Shown: positions 24,657 through 33,499 of the stretch, one piece after another
Layout: every line of letters starts with the position of its first letter
Position numbering within the stretch: the first letter of the stretch is position 1
Origin: Sphingobium sp. CR2-8
Lineage (GTDB): Bacteria; Pseudomonadota; Alphaproteobacteria; Sphingomonadales; Sphingomonadaceae
Length of the DNA: 64,000 nucleotides
NCBI RefSeq assembly: GCF_035818615.1
Contig: NZ_JAYKZY010000002.1
Coordinates: 2,978,501-3,042,500 of the forward strand
Direction of reading: 5' to 3'
Notes under the pieces: generated by a model
The model's database searches: none
The model's input: the letters and a program-made list of their open reading frames with translations, nothing else
Told to the model about the DNA's origin: nothing
Program-made: the position numbers and the translations under genes

Positions 24657-26303
24657 TCAGGCGTCCTGCAACAGCTTCGCGCCGCGCTGCACCGTCATCC
24701 GATGGGTGCCGGCCAGATCGGTCGTGCGGGTGCGGATATCCTTCATGAAATGCCAGTTCCCCGCGACCTGCTGCGGCGTCAGTTCGAGCGAGACATAGCC
24801 ACGCTGGCTGGTGTCGCAAAAGGCCATGCCCGGATTGACCGACCGCAGCGCGCGGGCAATGTCGGCTGGCGGGACACCCTTGGCGTAGGTTTCGAAGCCC
24901 GGAGAGGTCACGCTGTGCCCGGCGAACTCCACGCCGACCCTGTCCTTGCCGCCGCCCTGCCCCGGCCCGCGTTCGCCCAGATTATAACCCCAGGCATTAT
25001 GGCTGTCGCCCGACAGGACGACAAGGTCGGCGTCGACCGCCAAGGCGGCGTCGTACAGCCGGTTCCGGGCGGCGGGATAGCCGTCCCAGCTGTCCATATT
25101 AAAGGGCAGCCCCGCCTGCGATGCGGCAACCGCACCAGCCAGCGTCTTGCGCACGATTGCCGGCGCGTTGGCGGGCACCCAGTCGGCCGCGTTGGTGGGG
25201 AAGCGACCATAGCCCATGATGACCTGCTGGGCGAGGATCTGCCAGGCCGTCCCCTCTTTCTTCGACTTGGCGAAGCCGTCGTACAGCCATTTTTCCTGGT
25301 CCGCGCCCATTAGCGTACGATCCTTCGCACTCCACGGCCCGTCGCGAAAATCGGCCAGCGCCTTGGCCAGGTCGCCGCGCCCCGCCACGGCTTCGCCGAC
25401 GTTCAACTGCTTGTTGCGCGCGGTGATCCGCGTCTCCGGCAGGAAGATGGTCGCCAGCGTGCCGATCTGGAAACTGTCATACATCGCGTCCGATACCGGC
25501 ATCCATTCGCGATAGACCTTCTGCGCCGCTGCCTTGCGGACGGACCATTCGCCTTCCTTGTCGGGCTGATGATTTTCCGCGCCGTCGACATAGGCGTCGT
25601 TCGCCAGTTCATGATCGTCCCATTGCGCGATCATCGGGAAGGCGGCGTGCAGCGCCTGAAAATCCGGGTCCAGCCGATAGGATGCATAGCGCAGGCGGTA
25701 ATCGGCCAGCGTCACCATCTCGTTCGCCGGTTCGATGACGCGCCCCGGCACCGTCTCTTCCAGGCTGGGATAATGACCGCGATCATATTCGTAGAGATAA
25801 TCGCCGCAATGGATGACGAGGTCGATATCGTCGCGCGCAGCGGCATGGCCATAGGCGTTGAACCAGCCGAACGGCATGTTGGAGCAGGAAAAGAGGCCGA
25901 TGCCGAAGCGCGACACGTCGCCTTGCGGCAGGGTGCGGGTGCGCCCGGTCCGGCTGATGCGGCCATCGGGCGCGATGAAGCGATAGAAATACCATTGGCC
26001 GGGCTGAAGACCGTTGACGATGATCTTAGCGGTATGATCGGCATCGGCGCGCGCCGTCGCCTCCCCGCCCGATATGACCTTCGTAAAAGCCGCATCGCTG
26101 GCGACTTCGGCGCGCAATGCGGTGTCGCTCGACCCGACATAGCGGGTCCAAAGCAGCACCGAATCGAGGCCCGGCTCCCCGCTGGCGACGCCATGGGTAA
26201 AGCCCCGCCCGCCCAATATCTGCGCGGCGCCGGGAATGGACAGCGCGCCCAGACCCAGCATGCTGGCCTTGATGAGCAGGCGGCGATCGATCGTGAAGCT
26301 CAT
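24657..26303 (-). CDS. phoD: PhoD-like alkaline phosphatase (Tat-exported)
   Basis: A 548-residue phosphodiesterase/phosphomonoesterase of the PhoD family. The N-terminus carries a twin-arginine-type signal (DRRLLIKASMLGLGAL), then the PhoD N-terminal domain (GVASGEPGLDSVLLWTR). Metal-site segments follow: GLFSCSNMPFGWF, IHCGDYLYEY, WDDHELANDAY and LSGDSHNAWGYNL. Members are Ca2+/Fe3+ enzymes that release phosphate from esters outside the cytoplasm. It starts 23 bases after the TonB receptor gene, so the two form an operon. A Pho box lies upstream of the receptor, which places both in the phosphate-starvation regulon. Confidence 0.9.
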   Translation of the reverse strand: MSFTIDRRLLIKASMLGLGALSIPGAAQILGGRGFTHGVASGEPGLDSVLLWTRYVGSSDTALRAEVASDAAFTKVISGGEATARADADHTAKIIVNGLQPGQWYFYRFIAPDGRISRTGRTRTLPQGDVSRFGIGLFSCSNMPFGWFNAYGHAAARDDIDLVIHCGDYLYEYDRGHYPSLEETVPGRVIEPANEMVTLADYRLRYASYRLDPDFQALHAAFPMIAQWDDHELANDAYVDGAENHQPDKEGEWSVRKAAAQKVYREWMPVSDAMYDSFQIGTLATIFLPETRITARNKQLNVGEAVAGRGDLAKALADFRDGPWSAKDRTLMGADQEKWLYDGFAKSKKEGTAWQILAQQVIMGYGRFPTNAADWVPANAPAIVRKTLAGAVAASQAGLPFNMDSWDGYPAARNRLYDAALAVDADLVVLSGDSHNAWGYNLGERGPGQGGGKDRVGVEFAGHSVTSPGFETYAKGVPPADIARALRSVNPGMAFCDTSQRGYVSLELTPQQVAGNWHFMKDIRTRTTDLAGTHRMTVQRGAKLLQDA

Positions 26304-26326
26304 GATGCTCTCCTTTGCACGCAGGC

Positions 26327-28615
26327 TCAGAAACGGCCGGTGAGTTGTACGCCGTAGAAGCGCGGCTCGGCCGGGATGTAGGTGGGGATACCGAACGCGC
26401 CGCCGGTGTTGCCCGCGTCGAGCAGATAGTTTTTGTTCGTCGCGTTGCGCACGAACCCGGCGATCTCATATCGCGCATCGGCGAAACTGACACCGGCCCG
26501 AACATTGACCAGCGTCACACCCTTCTGGCTGATCGCATCGGTGTTCGGCACTTCGAAGAAGATCTTGCTGCGATAGGTGACGCTGGGCGTCGCGAAGACA
26601 CGCATGCCGTTGCCGATCGGCGCATCGATGGTGAAGCCTGCCGCCGCCTGGAATTTGGGCTGAAGGCGGAACTGATCGCCGGCAAAGCGGCCATTCTCCG
26701 GCTTGTCGTCGATGCCTCCGTCGATATAGCCGCCATTGGCGAACAGGTTCAGCCAGGAGGTCGGCTGGACCATCACCTCCGCCTCGACGCCCAGATTGCT
26801 GGCCGTACCGGCGCTGACCGTGCGCGTCACGCCATCGCTGCCCGTCACGCTGACCTGGAAATTGTCGTAGGTCTGGTAATAGACGCCGAGCGATCCGGAG
26901 AAGATGCCGCTATTGCCCTTCAGCCCGACTTCATAGTTCCAGACATTTTCTTCCGGGATCTGATTGATCCGCGCCGTGCCGCCAGCGCCGGCGTCCAGGC
27001 TGACGGTCGGCGAGCGGCGGCCTTTGGACACAGTGGCGAAGGCGTTCACCGCAGGCGAGAAGCGATAGAGGATGTTGAAGCGCGGCAGGAAGGCGATGAA
27101 ACTATCCTCGGCGCGCAGCACCCGGCCGTTGGTGTTGACCTGACCGGGGATCAGCGGCGCGCGGCTCAGCACCGAATTGGGGACGGTCGTGACATAGCCC
27201 GACCGGCGTTTCTCGATGAGCGCACGGATACCGGCGGTCAGTTCCAGCGACGGCGTCGCGATCCAGGTGCCGTCGGCGAACATCGAATAGCTGTCGTTCT
27301 TCCCCTGATTTTCATACACCGAACTATAGGGGATGACCGTGGCCGCGCCCCTCGTCAGGATGGCGGTCGCCTGCGATGCGGTGACCGTGCCGTTGGCCGC
27401 GATGCACGGCAGGCCGGGAACCGCGCGCGTCGCGCACTGGATATAGGTGCCTTCCTCGGTCGAGAAGGGCACGCGCTGACGGTTCTTCTCGCGGAACATG
27501 TTCCAGCCGAACGATCCGCGGAAATGATCGTCGGCGTAGGAAAAGCGCGTCTCGTGACTCGCCTGCCAGCCGATCGCTTTTTCCGCAAATTCCAGATACC
27601 AGGCGGCCGAACCATCGGCGTCGAACAGTTCGTTGCTGTTGAAATCGCGATAGCCGTTGACCATCGTCAGCGTCCAGCCGTCGTCAATCTCCCAGGCGAC
27701 GGTCAGATTGGCGTCATAGACATCGCGATGCAGGCCCAGCTTGTCGCCGCCCAGCACCGTGGAGGACAGCGGCGATCCGCTCAGGTTCGCCGATCCGAAG
27801 GGATTGCCCGGGCCTTCGGATGTCGGCAACGCGCGGGAAATGAACGGCGTGCCCGAATTGCGCTGCCGGTCGTAGGTCAGGATCAGGTCTGCGGTGAAGC
27901 GCTCCGTCGGCGTCAGGCGCAGCGAGCCGCGCACGCCCAGCTGATCGCGCGCATATAGATCATCCTGCGTCGCCGACAGATTCTTTACATAGCCGTCGCG
28001 CTTTTTCCAGGCGAAGGCGACACGACCTGCGACCTTGTCCGACCCGGCATTGACGAAGCCGGTCAGCAGCTTGGCGTCGTAATTGCCGTAGCCCGCCGAC
28101 AGTTCGGCGGCAAAGCCGGGCTTGGGCCGCGCGGAAATCATGCTGATCGCGCCCACGGCCGACGCGGTGCCGAACAAGGTCGCCTGCGGCCCCTTGATCA
28201 CCTCGATCCGCTCCATGTCGTAAATGTCCTGATAGGAACCGCGCGAACGCGATATGTCGACGCCGTTATAATAGAGGGTGACGCGGGGCGCCTGCTGGGC
28301 CGATCCGCTGTCCGACGTGATGCCGCGAATGACGATGCCCGGATTGTTGGCGCTCTGTTCCTGAATATTGAGGCCGGGAATATAGTTGGACAGTTCGTCC
28401 AGGTCCGATACGCCGATCTGCTCCATCCGCTTGCCGCTGATCGCGGAGATGGTGATCGGCACGTCCATTGCGCGCTGTTCGATCTTCTGGGCGGTGACGA
28501 CGATCTCTTCGCCGGCGCCGGTCGCTTCGGCTTCGGGCAGGCCCGTCTGGGCCAGGGCGGGAACGGTCGAGCAGCCTGCGAGCAGGACGGCAAGGATGCG
28601 GATGCGATATGTCAT
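26327..28615 (-). CDS. TonB-dependent receptor linked to PhoD
   Basis: A 762-residue outer-membrane receptor. The signal peptide ends ALAQ (an internal LAGC looks like a lipobox but precedes the better cleavage site). A TonB-box-like EEIVVTAQKIEQRAMDVPI, a plug (LSNYIPGLNIQEQ, MERIEVIKGPQATLFG) and a barrel ending GRF follow. No STN domain is present, so it does not signal through FecR. Its promoter region holds a good Pho box (28685-28702) and the downstream gene is phoD. I infer that it takes up a phosphorylated compound, or the organic part released by PhoD, under phosphate limitation. Confidence 0.87.
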   Translation of the reverse strand: MTYRIRILAVLLAGCSTVPALAQTGLPEAEATGAGEEIVVTAQKIEQRAMDVPITISAISGKRMEQIGVSDLDELSNYIPGLNIQEQSANNPGIVIRGITSDSGSAQQAPRVTLYYNGVDISRSRGSYQDIYDMERIEVIKGPQATLFGTASAVGAISMISARPKPGFAAELSAGYGNYDAKLLTGFVNAGSDKVAGRVAFAWKKRDGYVKNLSATQDDLYARDQLGVRGSLRLTPTERFTADLILTYDRQRNSGTPFISRALPTSEGPGNPFGSANLSGSPLSSTVLGGDKLGLHRDVYDANLTVAWEIDDGWTLTMVNGYRDFNSNELFDADGSAAWYLEFAEKAIGWQASHETRFSYADDHFRGSFGWNMFREKNRQRVPFSTEEGTYIQCATRAVPGLPCIAANGTVTASQATAILTRGAATVIPYSSVYENQGKNDSYSMFADGTWIATPSLELTAGIRALIEKRRSGYVTTVPNSVLSRAPLIPGQVNTNGRVLRAEDSFIAFLPRFNILYRFSPAVNAFATVSKGRRSPTVSLDAGAGGTARINQIPEENVWNYEVGLKGNSGIFSGSLGVYYQTYDNFQVSVTGSDGVTRTVSAGTASNLGVEAEVMVQPTSWLNLFANGGYIDGGIDDKPENGRFAGDQFRLQPKFQAAAGFTIDAPIGNGMRVFATPSVTYRSKIFFEVPNTDAISQKGVTLVNVRAGVSFADARYEIAGFVRNATNKNYLLDAGNTGGAFGIPTYIPAEPRFYGVQLTGRF

Positions 28616-28684
28616 TGGCGAGCCCCCATGTGTCTGGATGCGCTCGCCGCTGCCCTATGGATGTGACCACGCGACGGCACAGCC

Positions 28685-28702
28685 ATGACAAAGCGATGAA
28701 AG
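28685..28702 (-). promoter_or_regulatory. Pho box (PhoB-binding site)
   Basis: On the minus strand this reads CTTTCAT, CGCT, TTGTCAT: two heptads at an 11-base period. Each matches the CTGTCAT consensus at six of seven positions, with the standard 4-base spacer. It lies 70 bases before the receptor start, pointing towards it. A further CTGTCAT occurs nearby on the plus strand at about 28717. Confidence 0.7.
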
Positions 28703-28766
28703 TTCGGATACAGGGCTGTCATACCACAGACCGCAGCCCCGCGGCCTCCCGTCCGAAGCGATCGGA

Positions 28767-31232
28767 TCAGGCGTCGGGACTGTTGGAACCGATGGCCGCC
28801 AGCATGCGCGCCAGCTCATCCCGGCGGAATGGTTTGGTCAGGCGTGGTACGTCGGGTTCGATCCCTTCCGCCTCGGCATAGCCCGACACGATCAGCACCT
28901 TGAGCGTCGGCTGAACCGGTTTGAGCATCCGTATGAGGTCGGTCCCGGTCATGTAGGGCATCAGATGGTCCGTCACCAGCAATTGCGGGGCCAACCCGTC
29001 CCCTATCAGTTGCAAGGCCCGTTCGGCCGAGTCCGCCTCCACCACCTCATAACCCAGGTCGAGAAGCATGTTGGCCGTGCTGATACGCACGATTTCCTCG
29101 TCATCGACCAGCAGCGCGACCCCGGCGCCGCTATGAGTCGATTGCTCTCCGACAGGTGCGCTGACATCCTCCGCCCGCACCGCGCTCACCGGCAGCCACA
29201 GCGCGACGTCGGTGCCCTCGCCTGGCCGACTGTGGATGGTCAACGCCCCACCCAGTTGCAACGCCAGACCATGGACCATGGACAGGCCAAGCCCGGTCCC
29301 CTTGCCGATCCCCTTGGTGGAGAAAAAGGGTTCGACCGCCCGCTTGCGCGTGTCGTCGTCCATGCCGCTGCCCGTGTCGCTGACGGACAGGCGGATATAG
29401 TCCCCGGGTTTGAGGTCGCCGACATGGCGCGACCCGGCGGTTTCGCCGGACGCCGCGATGCGCAGCGTCCCGCCATCGGGCATCGCGTCGCGGGCGTTGA
29501 CCGCCAGGTTCAGGAGCGCCATTTCGAGCTGGTTGGCGTCTGCGGTCGCTGCGGGCAGGTCGGCGGCAGCATCGACGACCACGCGAATCTGGGGACCGGT
29601 CGTGCTGGCGATCAGGTCCGCCATGCCATCGACCAGGCGACCGATGTCCACTGCCGTGGCCTGCAACGGTTGCCGCCGGGCGAAGGCGAGCAGCCGCTGG
29701 ACCAGCGTCTTGGCGCGTTCCGCCGACTGCATCGCGCCGTCGATCAGTCGCTGCTCGCGCTCGGTGCCGATGCCCTTGCGCTTGAGCATGTCGAGCGAGC
29801 CGACGATGGGCGTCAGCAGATTGTTGAAATCATGCGCGACGCCGCCCGTCAGGCTGCCCATCGCTTCCATCTTCTGGCTCTGCCGCAGCGCTTCCTGCGC
29901 GATTTCCAGTTCCGCTTCCCGGGCCTTCGCCTGGCTGAGATCGCGGCCCACGGCGATGAAGTTCACGCCATCGGCCTCCGGCGCCACGGTCCATTCGATA
30001 TGCTTCCACCCGCCATCCTGCGTCGCGATGCGGTTTTCGAAGCGGGCGGGCTGATGCGTCTGCGCCATCTGCGCGATGGCGTCCAACGTCGGCGCCATAT
30101 CGTCGGGGTGCATGAAGGTGGCGTAGCCGCGACTGAGCAGTTCCGTGGCGCTCCAGCCCAATGTCCGCGTCCAAGCGGGACTGACGGCCGACATCATGCC
30201 GCTGAAGTCCGCGCGGGCGAGCATGTCCTGGGACAGGGTCCAAAGCTGGTCCCGCTCGGCCGACCGGGCCGTGACCTGCTGTTCCAGCGTGTCGTTGAGT
30301 TCGCGCAAGCGTTCTTCGGCATTCCGCCGCGCGGAAATATCGTTGAACAATATGCCGACACGGCGGTCGACCGCATCCCCGACACGAAATGCATTGACGT
30401 CGAACCACCGGCCCAGCGCGCGCGATCCTTGTTCGAAACGAGCAGGCTCCCCGGTCGCGGCGACCCGGCCATAGGCCTCATACCACTGGTCCTCCAGGTC
30501 GGGCGCCGCTTCGCGCAACCATCGCCCCGTGATCGCCTCGGGAAAACCGGTCTGCAGATAGAAGGCCGGATTGGCCTCGATCACCCGATAGTCGATCCGT
30601 CCGTCCGATCCATCCAGATCGACTTCGACGACGCAGAAACCGGATTCGATCGATTCGAACAGCGTACGGTAGCGTTCCTGGCTGCGTTGCAGCGCCTGCT
30701 CCCCGCGCGCGCGCGACACGGCGAGCCGGGTCCGCTCGGCAAACTCGCGGATCAGCGCCAGCTCGGCGTCGCTCCACGCCCGCACCGTAACGGCGTTCAC
30801 GAAAAACATGGCGACGAGCCGTCCATGTTCGACCACCGGCGCGTTGACGAAGGCGCGGGTGGTTTTACCCTCCAGCGCGCGGATGGCGGCCGGATCGGCG
30901 GTGCGCGCATCCTGCCGAATATCGCTGATGACGGTGAATTCGCCTCGCTTCAGACCGTCGACGAACGATCCATAGTCCCGCAGGGACAGGACGCCCGCCA
31001 ACGTTTCGACGCCCGGCGCCGTCCAGTCGCAATCGACGTGCAGCGTCTCTTCATCATGGTCGATGGCGGCGTAGCCGACCCGGCCAACCTGGAGCGCGCG
31101 ACCCAGGATTTGCGCGGCGGCGAATAGAATGTCTGCGGGATCGCGCAGATTGCGCAGGGCGTCGGCAAGATCGACAAGCGCGTTTTGCTTTGCCGCGCGC
31201 ACCTCGGCATCCATATCGCTTGAATGACTCAT
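28767..31232 (-). CDS. Hybrid histidine kinase with GAF, PAS domains and receiver
   Basis: A soluble kinase of about 821 residues. A GAF domain at about 10-165 (DILFAAAQILGRALQVGRVG) is followed by two PAS domains (from ERYRTLFESIESGFCVVEVD and from DMLARADFSGMMSAVSPAW). HisKA has the His in GGVAHDFNNLLTPIVGSL (about 467). The ATPase domain shows NLAVNARDAMPDGG and GTGLGLSMVHGLALQLGG. The C-terminal receiver has its Asp in LLVTDHLMPYMTG (about 756). This GAF-PAS-kinase-receiver layout is common in sphingomonads. The start is uncertain: 31232 (MSHSSDMD) is taken, with in-frame alternatives at 31244 and 31280 and no clear ribosome site. No partner regulator is adjacent. Confidence 0.85.
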   Translation of the reverse strand: MSHSSDMDAEVRAAKQNALVDLADALRNLRDPADILFAAAQILGRALQVGRVGYAAIDHDEETLHVDCDWTAPGVETLAGVLSLRDYGSFVDGLKRGEFTVISDIRQDARTADPAAIRALEGKTTRAFVNAPVVEHGRLVAMFFVNAVTVRAWSDAELALIREFAERTRLAVSRARGEQALQRSQERYRTLFESIESGFCVVEVDLDGSDGRIDYRVIEANPAFYLQTGFPEAITGRWLREAAPDLEDQWYEAYGRVAATGEPARFEQGSRALGRWFDVNAFRVGDAVDRRVGILFNDISARRNAEERLRELNDTLEQQVTARSAERDQLWTLSQDMLARADFSGMMSAVSPAWTRTLGWSATELLSRGYATFMHPDDMAPTLDAIAQMAQTHQPARFENRIATQDGGWKHIEWTVAPEADGVNFIAVGRDLSQAKAREAELEIAQEALRQSQKMEAMGSLTGGVAHDFNNLLTPIVGSLDMLKRKGIGTEREQRLIDGAMQSAERAKTLVQRLLAFARRQPLQATAVDIGRLVDGMADLIASTTGPQIRVVVDAAADLPAATADANQLEMALLNLAVNARDAMPDGGTLRIAASGETAGSRHVGDLKPGDYIRLSVSDTGSGMDDDTRKRAVEPFFSTKGIGKGTGLGLSMVHGLALQLGGALTIHSRPGEGTDVALWLPVSAVRAEDVSAPVGEQSTHSGAGVALLVDDEEIVRISTANMLLDLGYEVVEADSAERALQLIGDGLAPQLLVTDHLMPYMTGTDLIRMLKPVQPTLKVLIVSGYAEAEGIEPDVPRLTKPFRRDELARMLAAIGSNSPDA

Positions 31233-31380
31233 CGCTAGGCACATGGATAAAAAAAACGGCTTCGGCAACCAGATCGACAACGGTCCGTCGGCTCCTGCGA
31301 TCCGCCGCCTGAAAATATGCGCACCTCCCCAGGGCCAGCCACATGTCGCATAATCCGACCCTGTAGGATCGAATCATGCT

Positions 31381-32226
31381 CTAGGCGGCGGACGCTCGGC
31401 GCGCCCGTGTCAGGTCGGCTTCATCGGGACGGCGAAGCACCACGATCGCCTGATCGGACCATCGGATGAAGCCCATGTCGGCAAAGGCCCGCAGCCAGCC
31501 CTCCATCGGCCAGAATTGCCAGCGTTTGTGGAAGCGCCGCGCATTGTGCACGATATCCCCAAAATGCTGGAGCGGTGGATCGAGCACGTCATGATATTGA
31601 TGGAAAGCGCCCGGCCCGCCGATGAACATCAGGGGAAGGCCAGCGCGCTGCGCCCTGAACCCGAAATCGGTGTCCTCCGCGCCATAGCCGGTGAACGCCT
31701 CGTCAAATCCGCCCAGCGCGATGAACCGCACGCGGCGGATACCGAATATCAAGGACCAGAACAGACCGGCATTGGCCTCTTCCCGCACCCCCGTGGCGGG
31801 GAATGCCCGCACCGGATGAGGCATGGCCGAACGCTTGAGCAGCTCTTCGTCCCACGCGCCCCGCGCATCCGTCGGCCCCAGATAAAAGGCTTCGGCGCAG
31901 AACAGATGATCCTCCCGATCCAGCTGGTCGCGCATGGCCCCCACCAGGTCGCGCATCGGAATGCAATCCACGTCCAGGAACAACAGATGATCGCCGACAG
32001 CCGCGCGCGCGGCGGCGTTGCGGGCGGCAGCCAGGGGCAGGCCCTCGCCGCCCAGCCGGATGACATGCACCGGGAAGGCGCAATCGGGCGCAGCCACCGG
32101 GGAATCGCTGCCCATGTCCACGATGATCAGCTCGTCGGGCAGCACGGCGCTGCGCCGCAAACCTTCGACAAGCTGGGCCAGATGCCCCGCCCGGTTCTTG
32201 ACGATCGTCAGGACGCTGATGCTCAT
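31381..32226 (-). CDS. Family 2 glycosyltransferase (last gene of seven-gene operon)
   Basis: A 281-residue GT-A fold transferase: ISVLTIVKNRAGHLAQLVEG at the start, the nucleotide/metal-binding Asp motif in LLFLDVDCIPM, and ED-type acceptor residues in GYGAEDTDFGFRAQRAG. There is no membrane helix. The ATG at 32226 overlaps the methyltransferase stop (ATGA). The C-terminal FWPMEGWLRAFADMGFIRW is unlike common chain-length enzymes. The sugar donor and acceptor are unknown. It completes an operon with three other glycosyltransferases, a deacetylase and a methyltransferase. Confidence 0.82.
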   Translation of the reverse strand: MSISVLTIVKNRAGHLAQLVEGLRRSAVLPDELIIVDMGSDSPVAAPDCAFPVHVIRLGGEGLPLAAARNAAARAAVGDHLLFLDVDCIPMRDLVGAMRDQLDREDHLFCAEAFYLGPTDARGAWDEELLKRSAMPHPVRAFPATGVREEANAGLFWSLIFGIRRVRFIALGGFDEAFTGYGAEDTDFGFRAQRAGLPLMFIGGPGAFHQYHDVLDPPLQHFGDIVHNARRFHKRWQFWPMEGWLRAFADMGFIRWSDQAIVVLRRPDEADLTRARRASAA

Positions 32227-32813
32227 ATGGTATGACGCCACAGGTCGAGCCGATAGCGGGCCCGTCTGTCGGCCCGGACGATCGTCATCCGCTCGCCCAA
32301 CCGCGCCCAAAGCTTGGTGACGGCATCGTCGCCGCTTTGCGGATAATCGGTTTCGCCGGTGAAGTGGACGAGCAGAAGGTCGCCGCCCGACACTAGCTGC
32401 GCCTGCAACCAATCGGCCGCCCGCGCCAGATCGGCGTCGTCCCAATAATAAGCGACCTCGGACAGGACCACCAGATCGAACCGGTCGCTGGGCGTGTCCT
32501 TGGGAAACATCATGCGCTCGAAGGCGACCTGATCGAACGTCGCCACCCGTTTCCGCGCCGCCTGCAGGGCGGTTTCGCTCACGTCGATCGCCAATAAAGC
32601 CTCGCATTGCGGCGCTAGCCTGGCGGTCAGCATGCCTTTCGCGCACCCGACTTCCAGCGCATGGGCATAGATCCGGCCGGACAGCGCCTGGACGCTGTCC
32701 TCATACTTGGCCTGCTCATAGGCGCTCGTCTCCAGATCCCAGGGATCGCTCGTCTCGCGAAACATGGTTTCGAAATATCCTGCGTCCATCGTGGTCGGAT
32801 GCCGGGCCATCAT
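32223..32813 (-). CDS. NodS-like SAM-dependent methyltransferase
   Basis: A 196-residue class I methyltransferase. The family opening GYFETMFRETSDPWDLETSA is shared with NodS-type N-methyltransferases. The SAM site is in ALEVGCAKGMLTARLA with the acidic residue in LLAIDVSETAL, and motif IV is in FDLVVLSEVAYYWD. NodS methylates the free amine of a deacetylated chito-oligosaccharide. Its position directly after a PIG-L deacetylase gene fits the same logic: deacetylate an amino sugar, then methylate or modify it. In other bacteria, to my memory, these two activities occur fused in one protein. Overlaps of four bases link it to both neighbours. Confidence 0.8.
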   Translation of the reverse strand: MMARHPTTMDAGYFETMFRETSDPWDLETSAYEQAKYEDSVQALSGRIYAHALEVGCAKGMLTARLAPQCEALLAIDVSETALQAARKRVATFDQVAFERMMFPKDTPSDRFDLVVLSEVAYYWDDADLARAADWLQAQLVSGGDLLLVHFTGETDYPQSGDDAVTKLWARLGERMTIVRADRRARYRLDLWRHTI

Positions 32814-33499
32814 CGTCTCCTGACATAGAGGATATCATGCGGCGTCATGCGGCGCTTGTCCTTGGGCAGGCGGAAGCCTTCGCCATGGGCCGCCGTCAAC
32901 TGACTGCGATGGGCGGCCAGCGCGTGGCGGCGCACCCCCGGCAGCATCGGCCTGGTCATCAGCGCACGATGGGTTCGTGCCGTCGGCGGCGCGCCCCAGA
33001 CCGGATATTCGGCAACGAAGAGCCTGCGCTTGCACGACGATTTCACCGCGCATGCCAGCCTGGCGGCGGCCGCATGATCGCAATGCGGCTCCTGCAACGC
33101 CGTCGTCGCGATGATGTCGACCCGCAACCGAACGCACAGCGCCGCCAGCCTGCGACGACTGCGCGCAAACGCCGGGCTGTCCACATCTTCCGGATGCGCG
33201 TCCCGCCATCCCAGGAAAAGCGGCGCCGATCCCCGGCCACCCAGCAACCGCCGCAGCGCCAGCGTCCCCTCGCGTTTGCGGGTGGCGATCAGGCGACCGG
33301 CCCTGTCGTCACGCACCGGGTGCGATCCCGACCCATCGGTCAGATAGACCAGACCGGCCAGGCAATCGGTCGCGCCCAATTGCGCGATCAACGCGCCCGT
33401 CCCCAATGTCTCGTCATCGGGATGCGGGGCCAGCAGCAACCAGCGTCGGTAGCGCCAGGGCCGCCCCGCTATCGGGCGCGCAACCGCGCGCCCGCTCAC
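32810..33499 (-). CDS. PIG-L family deacetylase
   Basis: A 229-residue LmbE/PIG-L zinc deacetylase. The metal-binding motif is PHPDDETLGTGALIAQ, and the second His element is in LQEPHCDHAAAARLA. Family members remove acetyl groups from N-acetylglucosaminyl compounds (GlcNAc-PI, mycothiol and bacillithiol precursors). I place the start at the GTG at 33499, which overlaps the stop of the acyl-CoA dehydrogenase-like gene (GTGA). A TTG at 33502 is the only alternative. It is probably cytoplasmic, as no signal peptide is visible. Confidence 0.85.
   Translation of the reverse strand: MSGRAVARPIAGRPWRYRRWLLLAPHPDDETLGTGALIAQLGATDCLAGLVYLTDGSGSHPVRDDRAGRLIATRKREGTLALRRLLGGRGSAPLFLGWRDAHPEDVDSPAFARSRRRLAALCVRLRVDIIATTALQEPHCDHAAAARLACAVKSSCKRRLFVAEYPVWGAPPTARTHRALMTRPMLPGVRRHALAAHRSQLTAAHGEGFRLPKDKRRMTPHDILYVRRR

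Noticed and set aside
26315..27958. 547-codon open frame opposite the phoD-linked TonB receptor
   Set aside because: The minus-strand frame has a complete receptor sequence; the plus-strand frame has no family features.
28965..31127. 720-codon open frame opposite the GAF/PAS hybrid kinase
   Set aside because: Same cause: mirror of a high-GC coding frame, with no recognisable fold.
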